From the NCBI RefSeq assembly GCF_047238265.1, contig NZ_JBDFMM010000001.1, positions 3,286,001-3,350,000 on the forward strand: a DNA stretch of 64,000 nt, read 5' to 3'. Shown in pieces: positions 9,278 to 17,127 of this stretch. This DNA comes from Paenibacillus_F sp047238265. GTDB taxonomy: Bacteria; Bacillota; Bacilli; Paenibacillales; NBRC-103111. Made by a program: the position numbers and the translations under genes. Below the pieces are notes generated by a model. It saw only the letters and a program-made list of their open reading frames with translations, was not told the DNA's origin and made no database searches. Positions within the stretch are counted from its first letter, which is position 1, and each line of letters starts with the position of its first letter.

Positions 9278-11087
9278 TCAGGAACCGATGTTCGGAAACC
9301 GGATGGAAATCGAGGTACCCTGGCCCTGGATGCTGCTTATGGACAAGCCGTATTTCTCTCCGAAGACGAGCTGAATGCGGCGGTGCACGTTCATAAGCCC
9401 GATCCCTCCGTGCCCTTTGCGGCCGGCAAGGGTGGAATCTGCCAGCTGGTTGGATTCCAGCTGCCGCTGGAGGGAGGCCAGCTTCCCGGGCGGAATGCCT
9501 ACCCCGTTGTCCTCGATCACGATGAGAAGATCCCTGTCCTCCTCATCCGTCCAGGCGTCCAGCCGGATATAATGGTAATCTTCGATTCCGTCCGCGAACG
9601 CGTGCTGAAACACATTCTCGATCAAGGGCTGAAGCGTGAGGCGGGCCGTTTTTTTCAGGAAAAATTCCGGCGTTATCCGCACATCCAGCTCGAAATCCCG
9701 GCCTACCCGGTGCTTCATGATCGTCATATAGTTCAGCACATGCTTAAGCTCGTTGACGATGGCGGTTTCTTCGATATGCGTCTGCACCGAGTAGCGGAAC
9801 ATGGCGGCGATCGCGTCCACGATTTCCGTGATTTCCTCGGACTGCCGGATCACCGCGTAGCAGATAATATTTTCGAGCGTATTGTACAGAAAATGGGGGT
9901 TGATCTGGAGCTGAAGAGACTGAAGCTCGGCTTTCTGCCGCTCCAGCTCCGCGTCTTTCTTGCTCAGCTCCGTTTTGTACAAGGTATCCATCAGCTCCGA
10001 CAGGCTGGCAACCATCAAATTGTAGCGGTCGATAAGCTCGCTGAATTCATTGCGTGTGCGCAGCTGGGGAATCTTCATCCAGTTTCCCTGCTCGGTCTGC
10101 CGCATGCCTCTTTTGAGAATATGAATCGGCTTCGTGATGACCCGGCCGAACCGGTACGAAATGAGCAGCGCGATAAGCAGCGTAATGCCTCCGACGAGAA
10201 ACGATAAATACCGGATGCTGGCGATCGGCCTGTTGATGTCTTCGGTCGGAATCGACACCATGAGATTCCAGCCCGAGTACGAGGACTTCCGGCTCACGAT
10301 CATGCGCTCTTCTCCGAAAGAGGCGTCCGTGAACGAAGTCGAGCTGCGTGTTTTCAAGCTTGGCCAGCAGCTCGCCGCCGATTACTTGTCCGATCCGGGT
10401 TTTATCGGGATGATGCACAATCCTTCCTTCGTGATCCACAATGGAAAAGAATCCTCCCCGTCCGAGGTTGACTCCCTTCCAAAGCGTGGAGAACTCATCC
10501 GATTTGATCTGGATCGTCAAAATGCCTTTGAATTCGTTAAACACCTGGCCGTGTATTTTACGCGAAAGCGTAATGAGCTGGGTGTCGCTTTCCGAAAACA
10601 CACTGTTGTTGATGATCGTCAGATTGCCGTTGGAATCCGTTTCCTTGTCCAGCTCCTCCAGCGTCGCTCCGGGAACGGGATCCTGAATAATTTTCAGGGC
10701 CGGATTTACGAAATAGACCCAATTCTTGTTGTAATCCGTCAAATAAACGGTCATAATTTCCGGTGTTTTCAGAAAAAGCGGATCGATAACCTGCTTTTTG
10801 AGCGAATCGGTATATTGAAAATACGCATAATCGTCTTTCGGCGGCGAATCGAGAAATTTTCTTATATCCGGGTGGGTAAAAAGAGAAAGATGCGCACGTT
10901 CGTACAGCTTTAAATACAGATCCGTATGGTTGACCGCGTTGGTTACCGCTTCGATCAGATGCTGTTCGTTCTGCTGTCGCAGCTGACTGGAAGAAATATG
11001 GTAGGAAAACCAGCCGATCGATGCCGCCGTAATAATCACGACAACCGCGATATAAATAAAAATGGTCCGGGACAACGTCTTTTTCAT
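9278..11087 (-). pseudogene. YesM-type sensor histidine kinase, frameshifted
   Basis: The frame from ATG 11087 encodes an N-terminal membrane helix (residues 8-28) and an extracellular sensor domain, then degenerates after LENTQLD. The neighbouring frame picks up at FTDASFGEE with the end of the sensor, a second membrane helix, a HAMP domain, the His-kinase box (INPHFLYNTLENI) and the ATPase motifs DNGVGIPPG and GHGGIGLMNV, ending at 9278. Removing one base at the AA of 10336-10337 gives one protein of about 600 residues, the usual YesM length. The gene begins directly after the response-regulator stop, so the pair is co-transcribed. Such kinases sense sugars and activate the neighbouring ABC importer and hydrolases. 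If the shift is real, the kinase is dead. Confidence 0.82.
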
Positions 11088-12098
11088 TTATTTGATGCCC
11101 AACTGCTGCCGGTATTCAAGCGGAGAAACGCCGGTCACTTTTTTAAACATCCGCGAAAAATGAGGGTAATTCTCGTAGCCGACCTCATATGCGATATCGT
11201 TGGTGCGGTAACGCGGAATTTCCAGCAGCTTTTTGGCCAATTCGATCCGTTTGAGTATCCGGTACTGGACGAACGTCTCTTTATGCACTTTTTTGAACAG
11301 AAAGCTTAAATACTGCGGGGTGATGCCCAAATAATCGGCCGTGTCTTCCAGCGAAAGCTCCTTCGTAATATGAGCGTCCATATAGTCTTTGGCCTTCAGC
11401 ATCAGATCCTGTCCCCCTCTTTGCAGCGCAAGCTCGTCGATAATTTTCAGGATGCTGACGTGCAGCATTTCGAAATAACGAAGATGATCGCCCGAATCCG
11501 GTATTTCCCCGACTGCCGGGTAAAACCCTTTCAGGGCAAGCCTTTTCTTCAGCATCGGAAGACAATCTTTCAACAGCTGGACAAAGTCGTAATCGGTCCG
11601 GGAAGCCGTAAGACAGTAGGTTTTGAGCTGCTCGAAAACCGTCTCCATTTCCTCGATCCGCATCGACCACACCGATTCCGCCATGTCTCCGATAAGATCC
11701 TCGTACTTGGAAATGGACAAAGCCGGGTTCCCCTGCGAGATAAGCCGGTTCAGCAAATCTCCGATTTTAGCGGGTGTAAACGGTTTCAAAATATATTCTT
11801 TGACGCCGTACGAAATACAGTTCTGTGCATATTCGAAATCCCCGTATCCCGAGATGATCACCTTCTGCACGAGAGGGTATTTGTCGTACACCTGCCTGCA
11901 CAGCTCCAGCCCGTCCATTTTGGGCATCCGGATGTCGGTTAAAAGAAGCTGAGGCAGGCTCTCGTTCATCTTGTCCAGCGCCTCCCGTCCGTTGCCGGCG
12001 GTTCTTACCCATTCGAAATCGTACGGCAGCTGCCCCAGCATGGCGACCAGCCCCTGACGGATCAACGGTTCGTCGTCGACCACCAAAATTCGCTTCAT
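11088..12098 (-). CDS. YesN-type response regulator with AraC output domain
   Basis: 336 residues starting at ATG 12098, chosen because GGAGGGGG lies just upstream; the longer frame to 12149 has no such site. The receiver domain (1-120) has the acidic pair DD at 8-9, phospho-acceptor Asp55 in LLTDIRMPKMDG and Lys in YILKPF. A linker follows, then an AraC/XylS double helix-turn-helix domain (~235-336) with the family signature (DIAYEVGYENYPHFSRMFKKVTGVSPLEYR). It is the partner of the following kinase and presumably activates transcription of the nearby importer and lyase genes. Confidence 0.92.
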   Translation of the reverse strand: MKRILVVDDEPLIRQGLVAMLGQLPYDFEWVRTAGNGREALDKMNESLPQLLLTDIRMPKMDGLELCRQVYDKYPLVQKVIISGYGDFEYAQNCISYGVKEYILKPFTPAKIGDLLNRLISQGNPALSISKYEDLIGDMAESVWSMRIEEMETVFEQLKTYCLTASRTDYDFVQLLKDCLPMLKKRLALKGFYPAVGEIPDSGDHLRYFEMLHVSILKIIDELALQRGGQDLMLKAKDYMDAHITKELSLEDTADYLGITPQYLSFLFKKVHKETFVQYRILKRIELAKKLLEIPRYRTNDIAYEVGYENYPHFSRMFKKVTGVSPLEYRQQLGIK

Positions 12099-12140
12099 GC
12101 CGCCCCCTCCTTCGTATAAGGATCTGATGTTGTGGAAGGC

Positions 12141-12178
12141 AAAAAACATTTATCCGCCCCGGAGAGTGGATAAATGTT
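12141..12178 (-). terminator. Terminator after the solute-binding lipoprotein gene
   Basis: Perfect 11-base stem AACATTTATCC/GGATAAATGTT with six T residues following on the minus strand. It ends the importer operon ahead of the two-component genes, which therefore depend on read-through or on their own promoter. Confidence 0.9.
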
Positions 12179-12185
12179 CAAGCCG

Positions 12186-13745
12186 TTATTTCGAATCGCC
12201 GAGCTTGACGCCTTCTTTCTTGTTGTACCGCTCGGTTGCTTCCTTAATGATATCATTTCCCCCTTTGGCTTTCCATTCCTCCAGCACCTTCGGCCAATCG
12301 GAAATCGGTTCCTTGCCGTATACCATTTTAAGCATATGGTCGAGGATAACCGGCGGCATGTCGGAGAACTTCAAACCCGCATCGGTAAATTTGGCGCTGG
12401 ACGTAAGCTCGGGTGCGAACGAAATACCGTCCCGGCCTTCTTTGGCCACGATCGTATCGAATTGGTGGATAAGCTTCTTGCCGTCCTCGGTCTGGTTCAG
12501 CAGCGTACGGTTCAGAGCCGTATCCTCGACAAGGCGCAGAATAACCGAACGGAACTGCTCTTCGTACGTTTCTTCCGGCGTTTTAGGCTGCTTGTAAACC
12601 ACTTTGCCGTCCTGCGTCTGATACGTGTCGCCTTCGATCCCGAAGTTGAAGAACTTGTCGCCCTTCTCGGTCACCATAAAGTTGAGCATTTTGATGATGG
12701 CGGCCGCCTTTTCCTTGCTCACCTTGCTGTTGATATACGTCAATCCGCCGGTATAGCTGTATTTCATCATGCCGCCTTTGCCGTCGTCGCCGACCGGGGA
12801 CGGAATGATCACGACTTCGGATTTCGGATTCGTCACTTTTGTTGTGTTGATCCATGTCATGAGCAGGTTGGCGTTGTGATTCCAGATGCCGGATTTGCCC
12901 GCATTGATGTTGTTCGTCCATTTGTTGCCGTCTACGCTGGCGAAGTCTTTGGTCATCAGCCCTTCGTCATACATCGTTTTGTAAACCCGGAGGGCTTTCT
13001 GCATCTGCTCGACTTTAAAAAATTTCGGCACGACCTCGTCGCCGATTTTCTCGAACATCGTGCTGTAAGGCATGACATCGTAGGCGCCGAAAATAAAATC
13101 GGAGTAGACGAAATTTTGCCGGAACGCGAACGGCTGCTCGACTCCGTTCTTTTTCATGGCGCGCAGCACATTCAGAAACTCATCGATCGTCTTCGGAGCG
13201 GGCAGCCCCGTCGCGTCCAGAAGATCTTTGCGGATAAACGTGGCTCTCCGGGTCGGCACCGACAAATATTCCGGAATGGCGTAAATTTTTCCTTTGTATT
13301 TGACTTCGTCCCAAGCTTCTTTTGGAATCGCTTTCAATAAATCCTGGCCGTATTCTTTCAGCAGATCGTCAAGCGGCATGAACAGCCCGCCTTTAATCGC
13401 GCCGAGCATATCCGGCCCTTCCGGAAACATCCCTTGAATGGTGTTCATAACATCGGGAATGTCGTTGCTGGCGAACATGAGCGCCGTTTTGGGCTTGAAT
13501 TCGGCATGCGGCACCAGTTTGATATCCAGCTGCACGCCGGTCATCTCGCCGAGCTTTTTCACCCATTTGTCGTTGTTGATATCGGTGCTGGCGAGCGCGT
13601 ATTTATTCAAGGAATCGCTCAGCGACAAGGATACTTTCACCGGTCCCGAAGGTTCCTTTGGGCTAGCCCCCTGGCCCGCGCAGGCCGTCAGAGCCAGCGA
13701 TGCGGTCAACGTGAGGAGCAGTGCGCTTTTTTTCCATCTTTTCAT
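12186..13745 (-). CDS. LplA-like extracellular sugar-binding lipoprotein
   Basis: 519 residues with a lipoprotein signal: positively charged start, hydrophobic stretch and lipobox LTAC with Cys22. The rest is a large family-1-type solute-binding protein as found with YesM/YesN systems (WPKVLEEWKAKGG near the end is typical). It would be anchored on the outer face of the membrane and deliver oligosaccharides to the two permeases encoded just upstream. Start ATG 13745 follows AAGGGGGATATCC. No ATPase gene lies in the operon, which is usual for this group because a shared MsmX-type ATPase serves several importers. Confidence 0.9.
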   Translation of the reverse strand: MKRWKKSALLLTLTASLALTACAGQGASPKEPSGPVKVSLSLSDSLNKYALASTDINNDKWVKKLGEMTGVQLDIKLVPHAEFKPKTALMFASNDIPDVMNTIQGMFPEGPDMLGAIKGGLFMPLDDLLKEYGQDLLKAIPKEAWDEVKYKGKIYAIPEYLSVPTRRATFIRKDLLDATGLPAPKTIDEFLNVLRAMKKNGVEQPFAFRQNFVYSDFIFGAYDVMPYSTMFEKIGDEVVPKFFKVEQMQKALRVYKTMYDEGLMTKDFASVDGNKWTNNINAGKSGIWNHNANLLMTWINTTKVTNPKSEVVIIPSPVGDDGKGGMMKYSYTGGLTYINSKVSKEKAAAIIKMLNFMVTEKGDKFFNFGIEGDTYQTQDGKVVYKQPKTPEETYEEQFRSVILRLVEDTALNRTLLNQTEDGKKLIHQFDTIVAKEGRDGISFAPELTSSAKFTDAGLKFSDMPPVILDHMLKMVYGKEPISDWPKVLEEWKAKGGNDIIKEATERYNKKEGVKLGDSK

Positions 13746-13805
13746 GTGGATATCCCCCTTAAGGTACGTGTGTTAACCCCTTTTACAGCATCCTGCGGTC
13801 CCGGA

Positions 13806-14678
13806 TTAAGACTTGATCGATCCGATCAGCATACCTTTGATGAAATGCTTCTGCAGGAACGGATAAACAAGCATGATCGGGATCGTCGCAATGACGATGA
13901 CCGCCATTTTGAGGCCTTCCGGTGACAAATTCGCTATATCGCCCGCCGTATTGGCAAGGTCCGAGGAATCCGTGACGACGTATTCCCTGAGCTTCACCTG
14001 GAGCGGGAACAAAGCCCGTTCATTGATATAATAAAGCGCGTTGGAATAGTTGTTCCAGAGGGCTACGGAATAAATGATGCTCATCGTGGCCATTGCCGGT
14101 TTGGAAAGCGGCAAAATCATCGTCCACAGGATGCGCATCTCCCCCGCTCCGTCTATCCGGGCCGACTCGATAAGTTCGTTCGGGATCGACTGGAAGAAAG
14201 ACCGCATCACGAACAGGTTAAACGCGCTGATCGCGCCGGGAAGCATGAGGGCCCACAGACTGTCAAGCATCCCCAGCGACCGGATGAGCAGGTAGTTCGG
14301 GATCAGGGGCGCGTGGAAAATCATCGTAATCAGCACGAGCACGAGAATCCCTTTGCGTTCCCTGTATTCGGTCCTGGACAGCGGGTAAGCCAGGCTGGCC
14401 GTCATCACCAGCGCGATCAGCGTCCCGGCGACCGTGACGAGCGCACTGATGCCGAACGCCCGCCATATCGCCGTCTGCTGGAGCACGGTGGTGTAGTTCG
14501 ACAGCGTCCAATCGGAGGGCCACAGCAGAACGCTGCCGCTGCTGAGCGCTCCGGCTCCGCTGAACGATTTGGCTATGATGTTCAGGATCGGCAAAACCAT
14601 GGCAAGCGAGATCAGAAGCAGCAGCACGGGATTAAGCAGCGCGGTCTTGCTTTGTTTTTCCAAGGGAGACAAGCTCAT
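13806..14678 (-). CDS. LplC/YtcP-like sugar ABC permease
   Basis: 290 residues with six predicted membrane helices and the EAA-loop motif (ELIESARIDGAGEMRILWTMILPLSKPA) through which permeases contact the ATPase. It ends with the KGMLIGSIKS tail typical of LplC-type proteins. It starts 10 bases after the stop of the other permease gene and precedes the lipoprotein gene, forming the order permease B, permease C, binding protein. Confidence 0.92.
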   Translation of the reverse strand: MSLSPLEKQSKTALLNPVLLLLISLAMVLPILNIIAKSFSGAGALSSGSVLLWPSDWTLSNYTTVLQQTAIWRAFGISALVTVAGTLIALVMTASLAYPLSRTEYRERKGILVLVLITMIFHAPLIPNYLLIRSLGMLDSLWALMLPGAISAFNLFVMRSFFQSIPNELIESARIDGAGEMRILWTMILPLSKPAMATMSIIYSVALWNNYSNALYYINERALFPLQVKLREYVVTDSSDLANTAGDIANLSPEGLKMAVIVIATIPIMLVYPFLQKHFIKGMLIGSIKS

Positions 14679-14687
14679 TCCTCCTTC

Positions 14688-15650
14688 CTAGTATAATCCT
14701 TCTCCGGTAGTTTTTTTGCTGAATTTATTCGCCGATACGATAAGCACGAAACCGATCACGGATTTGAACAGGCCGATGGCCGTCGTATAGCTGTATTCCC
14801 GCTGGATCAGGCCCACCCTGTAGATATACGTATCGAGAATGTCGCCGCTTCCGTTCGTCAAAGGATTCAGGAAAACGAAAACCCTTTCAAAACCGAGATC
14901 CAGAAAATTCCCGATCTGCAGCAAAAACAAAATCGTAATCGTCGGCATGATCGACGGAATCGTAATCGAGAACGTCTGCTTCCACCGGCTGGCTCCGTCC
15001 ATCTGGGCGGCTTCGTACAAATCGGGATTGATGCCGCTCATGGCCGCGAGATAAATGATCGTGCTCCAGCCCGCGTCCCGCCAGATCCCCGAGCTTACGA
15101 TAATGGTGCGGATGTACGAATCCTCGCCCATAAAGTACACCGGTTCCCGGCCGAAAAGGCCCAGAAGGTAATTGACGGCTCCGCTCGTCGGGGACAGCAG
15201 TTCGATCACAATTCCGCCGACGACGACCCAGGAGAGAAAGTGAGGCAGATAAACCGACGTCTGGACAAATCGTTTGTAAGCCGCATTGCGCAGCTCGTTC
15301 ATCATCAAGGCCAGAATGATCGGAATCGGGAAGCCGAACAGCAGCGTGTAAAACCCGATGGCAAGCGTATTGCCCAGAATGCGCCAGAAATCCGCGTACT
15401 CGATCATCCGTCTGAAATTGTCGAACCCGATCCAGTCGCTCTGCCAGACGCCCGCGAAGATGTTGTAATCCTGAAAAGCCATCACAGATCCCGTCAGCGG
15501 GATATATTTGAAGATCAGGAAATACGCGATACCCGGGAGTGACAATAAATACAACACTTTGTACCGGCTGTAATAGGAGAAAAAACCGGCTTTTTTCCTC
15601 GTTCGCTGTCTTTTCGTACCGGCTTCGAGTCCGGCCCCGCTGTAGCTCAC
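14688..15650 (-). CDS. LplB/YteP-like sugar ABC permease
   Basis: 320 residues, six membrane helices after a basic cytoplasmic N terminus, and an EAA motif (LYEAAQMDGASRWKQTFSITIPSIMP). First gene of the importer operon; its start at 15650 faces an upstream gap of about 200 bases shared with a divergently read HhH gene. In YesMN-controlled systems this promoter region is the expected target of the response regulator, but no defined operator can be pointed to here. Confidence 0.92.
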   Translation of the reverse strand: MSYSGAGLEAGTKRQRTRKKAGFFSYYSRYKVLYLLSLPGIAYFLIFKYIPLTGSVMAFQDYNIFAGVWQSDWIGFDNFRRMIEYADFWRILGNTLAIGFYTLLFGFPIPIILALMMNELRNAAYKRFVQTSVYLPHFLSWVVVGGIVIELLSPTSGAVNYLLGLFGREPVYFMGEDSYIRTIIVSSGIWRDAGWSTIIYLAAMSGINPDLYEAAQMDGASRWKQTFSITIPSIMPTITILFLLQIGNFLDLGFERVFVFLNPLTNGSGDILDTYIYRVGLIQREYSYTTAIGLFKSVIGFVLIVSANKFSKKTTGEGLY

Positions 15651-15857
15651 ATTCCATCACCCTTGCTTTGTTTGGTATGATTGAAGTGTACCTTACGGGC
15701 TTCTCGATCGGGATACCGTGACTTAACATGAGTTATCTTTTTTTAAGGTCCGCAATTCCTAAGAAAGAACATCACGTGCCCCGTGGTATAGTAAACATAG
15801 CTTCATCCGCACCGGTGTTAAGACATTCATACCTATTCACGGAGAGGAGGTATTCTT

Positions 15858-16127
15858 ATGCCGACTAATCTTCCTGACGGACCAAATAAAAAAACTGCGT
15901 CATCCGGACCGGAATCCGATTTTCCCGCAGGCTTGTCCAAGCCCGCTCTCCGCGCGCTTGCCGGAGCCGGCTTTCTGCGTCTGGAACAGCTGACCCGGGT
16001 TACCGAGAAAGAGATCCTGCAGCTTCACGGCATGGGGCCAAAAGGGATCGAAGTGCTGCGCCCCGCTCTGGCGGCCAAGGGCCTGTCTTTCGCCGAAGTG
16101 TCCGGAGCTTCCGGGAAATCGTCCTGA
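15858..16127 (+). CDS. Small helix-hairpin-helix DNA-binding protein
   Basis: 89 residues starting at ATG 15858 after GAGAGGAGGT. Residues 25-75 resemble the C-terminal domain of the RNA polymerase alpha subunit: GLSKPALRALAGAGFLRLEQL, then an HhH hairpin LHGMGPKGIEVLRPAL. The N-terminal 22 residues are polar and probably disordered. Proteins of this type are widespread in Bacillales, but a precise role is not established. Read away from the importer operon and followed 47 bases later by a MerR-type regulator gene in the same direction. Confidence 0.8.
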   Translation: MPTNLPDGPNKKTASSGPESDFPAGLSKPALRALAGAGFLRLEQLTRVTEKEILQLHGMGPKGIEVLRPALAAKGLSFAEVSGASGKSS

Positions 16128-16174
16128 ACGAACGTTAAAGCCCGCCGCTTTCCAGGCGGAGAAAGGTTCGAGAT

Positions 16175-16888
16175 TTGGAATATTACAAGCCCATCGATAT
16201 AGCCCGGAGGCTGAACATCAGCACGAGCGCACTGCGCCATTACGAATCGTGGGGCGTCGTACCCGCACCGGACCGGGCCGCTAACGGGTACCGCCTGTAC
16301 ACGAACTTACACCTGGCTTATTTCCGCTGTCTGCGCGCGATGTTCCCCGCCTTCGGCGTCGGTCTCAGCTGCGACGTACTGCGCCATATCCAGCACGGCG
16401 ATATGGACAGCGCGTTCTGGCTCGTCAGCCGCGAGCAGTCCGTTCTCCAGCATGAAAAAACGGTGGCCGACAATACGCTCGCTCTCCTGCAGGACCCCGA
16501 GCTGCCGATCCTGGCCAACAAAAAGCTGAAAAGCGCGATGACCATCGGCGAGGCCGCCTCTCTCACCGGTGTCCAGGATTCCGCGATCCGCCACTGGGAG
16601 AAGGAAGGACTGCTCAAACCGGGAAGAGATCCGGACAACGGATACCGGATTTTTACGCCCATGCATATCCGGCAGATTCTGCTGATCCGCACGCTGCGCA
16701 GAACGGTTTATTTCCTGGAACGAATGAAGGATATCGTACAAGCCGTGGAACACCAGAGCATCGGGAAGGCGAAAAAAGTGACGGAACAGGCTCTCCTGAG
16801 CATTCACGAAAGAAACCGGCAGCAGTTTCGGGCCGTATCCGAACTCGTGGAGCTATGCAAAGAAGCCGGTTTGATGGAACGGGAATAA
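16175..16888 (+). CDS. MerR-family regulator with two HTH domains
   Basis: 237 residues from a TTG start at 16175 (GGAGAAAGG eight bases upstream). Residues 4-70 are a MerR winged HTH (IDIARRLNISTSALRHYESWGVVP...GYRLY). A second MerR-type HTH follows at ~123-190 (MTIGEAASLTGVQDSAIRHWEKEGLL...NGYRIF). The C-terminal helix could mediate dimerisation. No cysteine cluster for metal sensing is seen. Two MerR heads in one chain is an uncommon architecture. A strong terminator follows 33 bases after the stop. Confidence 0.85.
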   Translation: MEYYKPIDIARRLNISTSALRHYESWGVVPAPDRAANGYRLYTNLHLAYFRCLRAMFPAFGVGLSCDVLRHIQHGDMDSAFWLVSREQSVLQHEKTVADNTLALLQDPELPILANKKLKSAMTIGEAASLTGVQDSAIRHWEKEGLLKPGRDPDNGYRIFTPMHIRQILLIRTLRRTVYFLERMKDIVQAVEHQSIGKAKKVTEQALLSIHERNRQQFRAVSELVELCKEAGLMERE

Positions 16889-16921
16889 CCCCGCCTACCT
16901 CCCCCTTGCATCTTCATACAG

Positions 16922-16961
16922 AAAAACCGCCCGCTTCCTTCGAGGGAAGCGGGCGGTTTTT
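16922..16961. terminator. Bidirectional terminator
   Basis: A 17-base perfect stem (AAAAACCGCCCGCTTCC and its complement) with a five-base loop; A-run and T-run on the two sides allow function on both strands. It ends the MerR gene. Confidence 0.95.
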
Positions 16962-17127
16962 CTAAAGGCCTTCCTGTACGTATATGCCGGTATGCAGGAA
17001 GTAGGCGGAATCAGAGGCTACTTTTGTTCCCGGCGCATGCTTAAAGAGCAAACTTCGGTGACTCTTGCACGCCTTGAATCATGCACGCAGTCACCGCAGG
17101 CGATAAAGAGCGGAGGCCGGCAGGCGG

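Noticed and set aside
12174..13340. 388-codon plus-strand open frame
   Set aside because: Antisense of the LplA-like lipoprotein gene; amino-acid composition (His/Arg/Phe-rich) is typical of a shadow frame.
16970..17001. Imperfect inverted repeat CTTCCTG...CAGGAAG
   Set aside because: Only seven paired bases with a long loop and no T-run; chance is a sufficient explanation.
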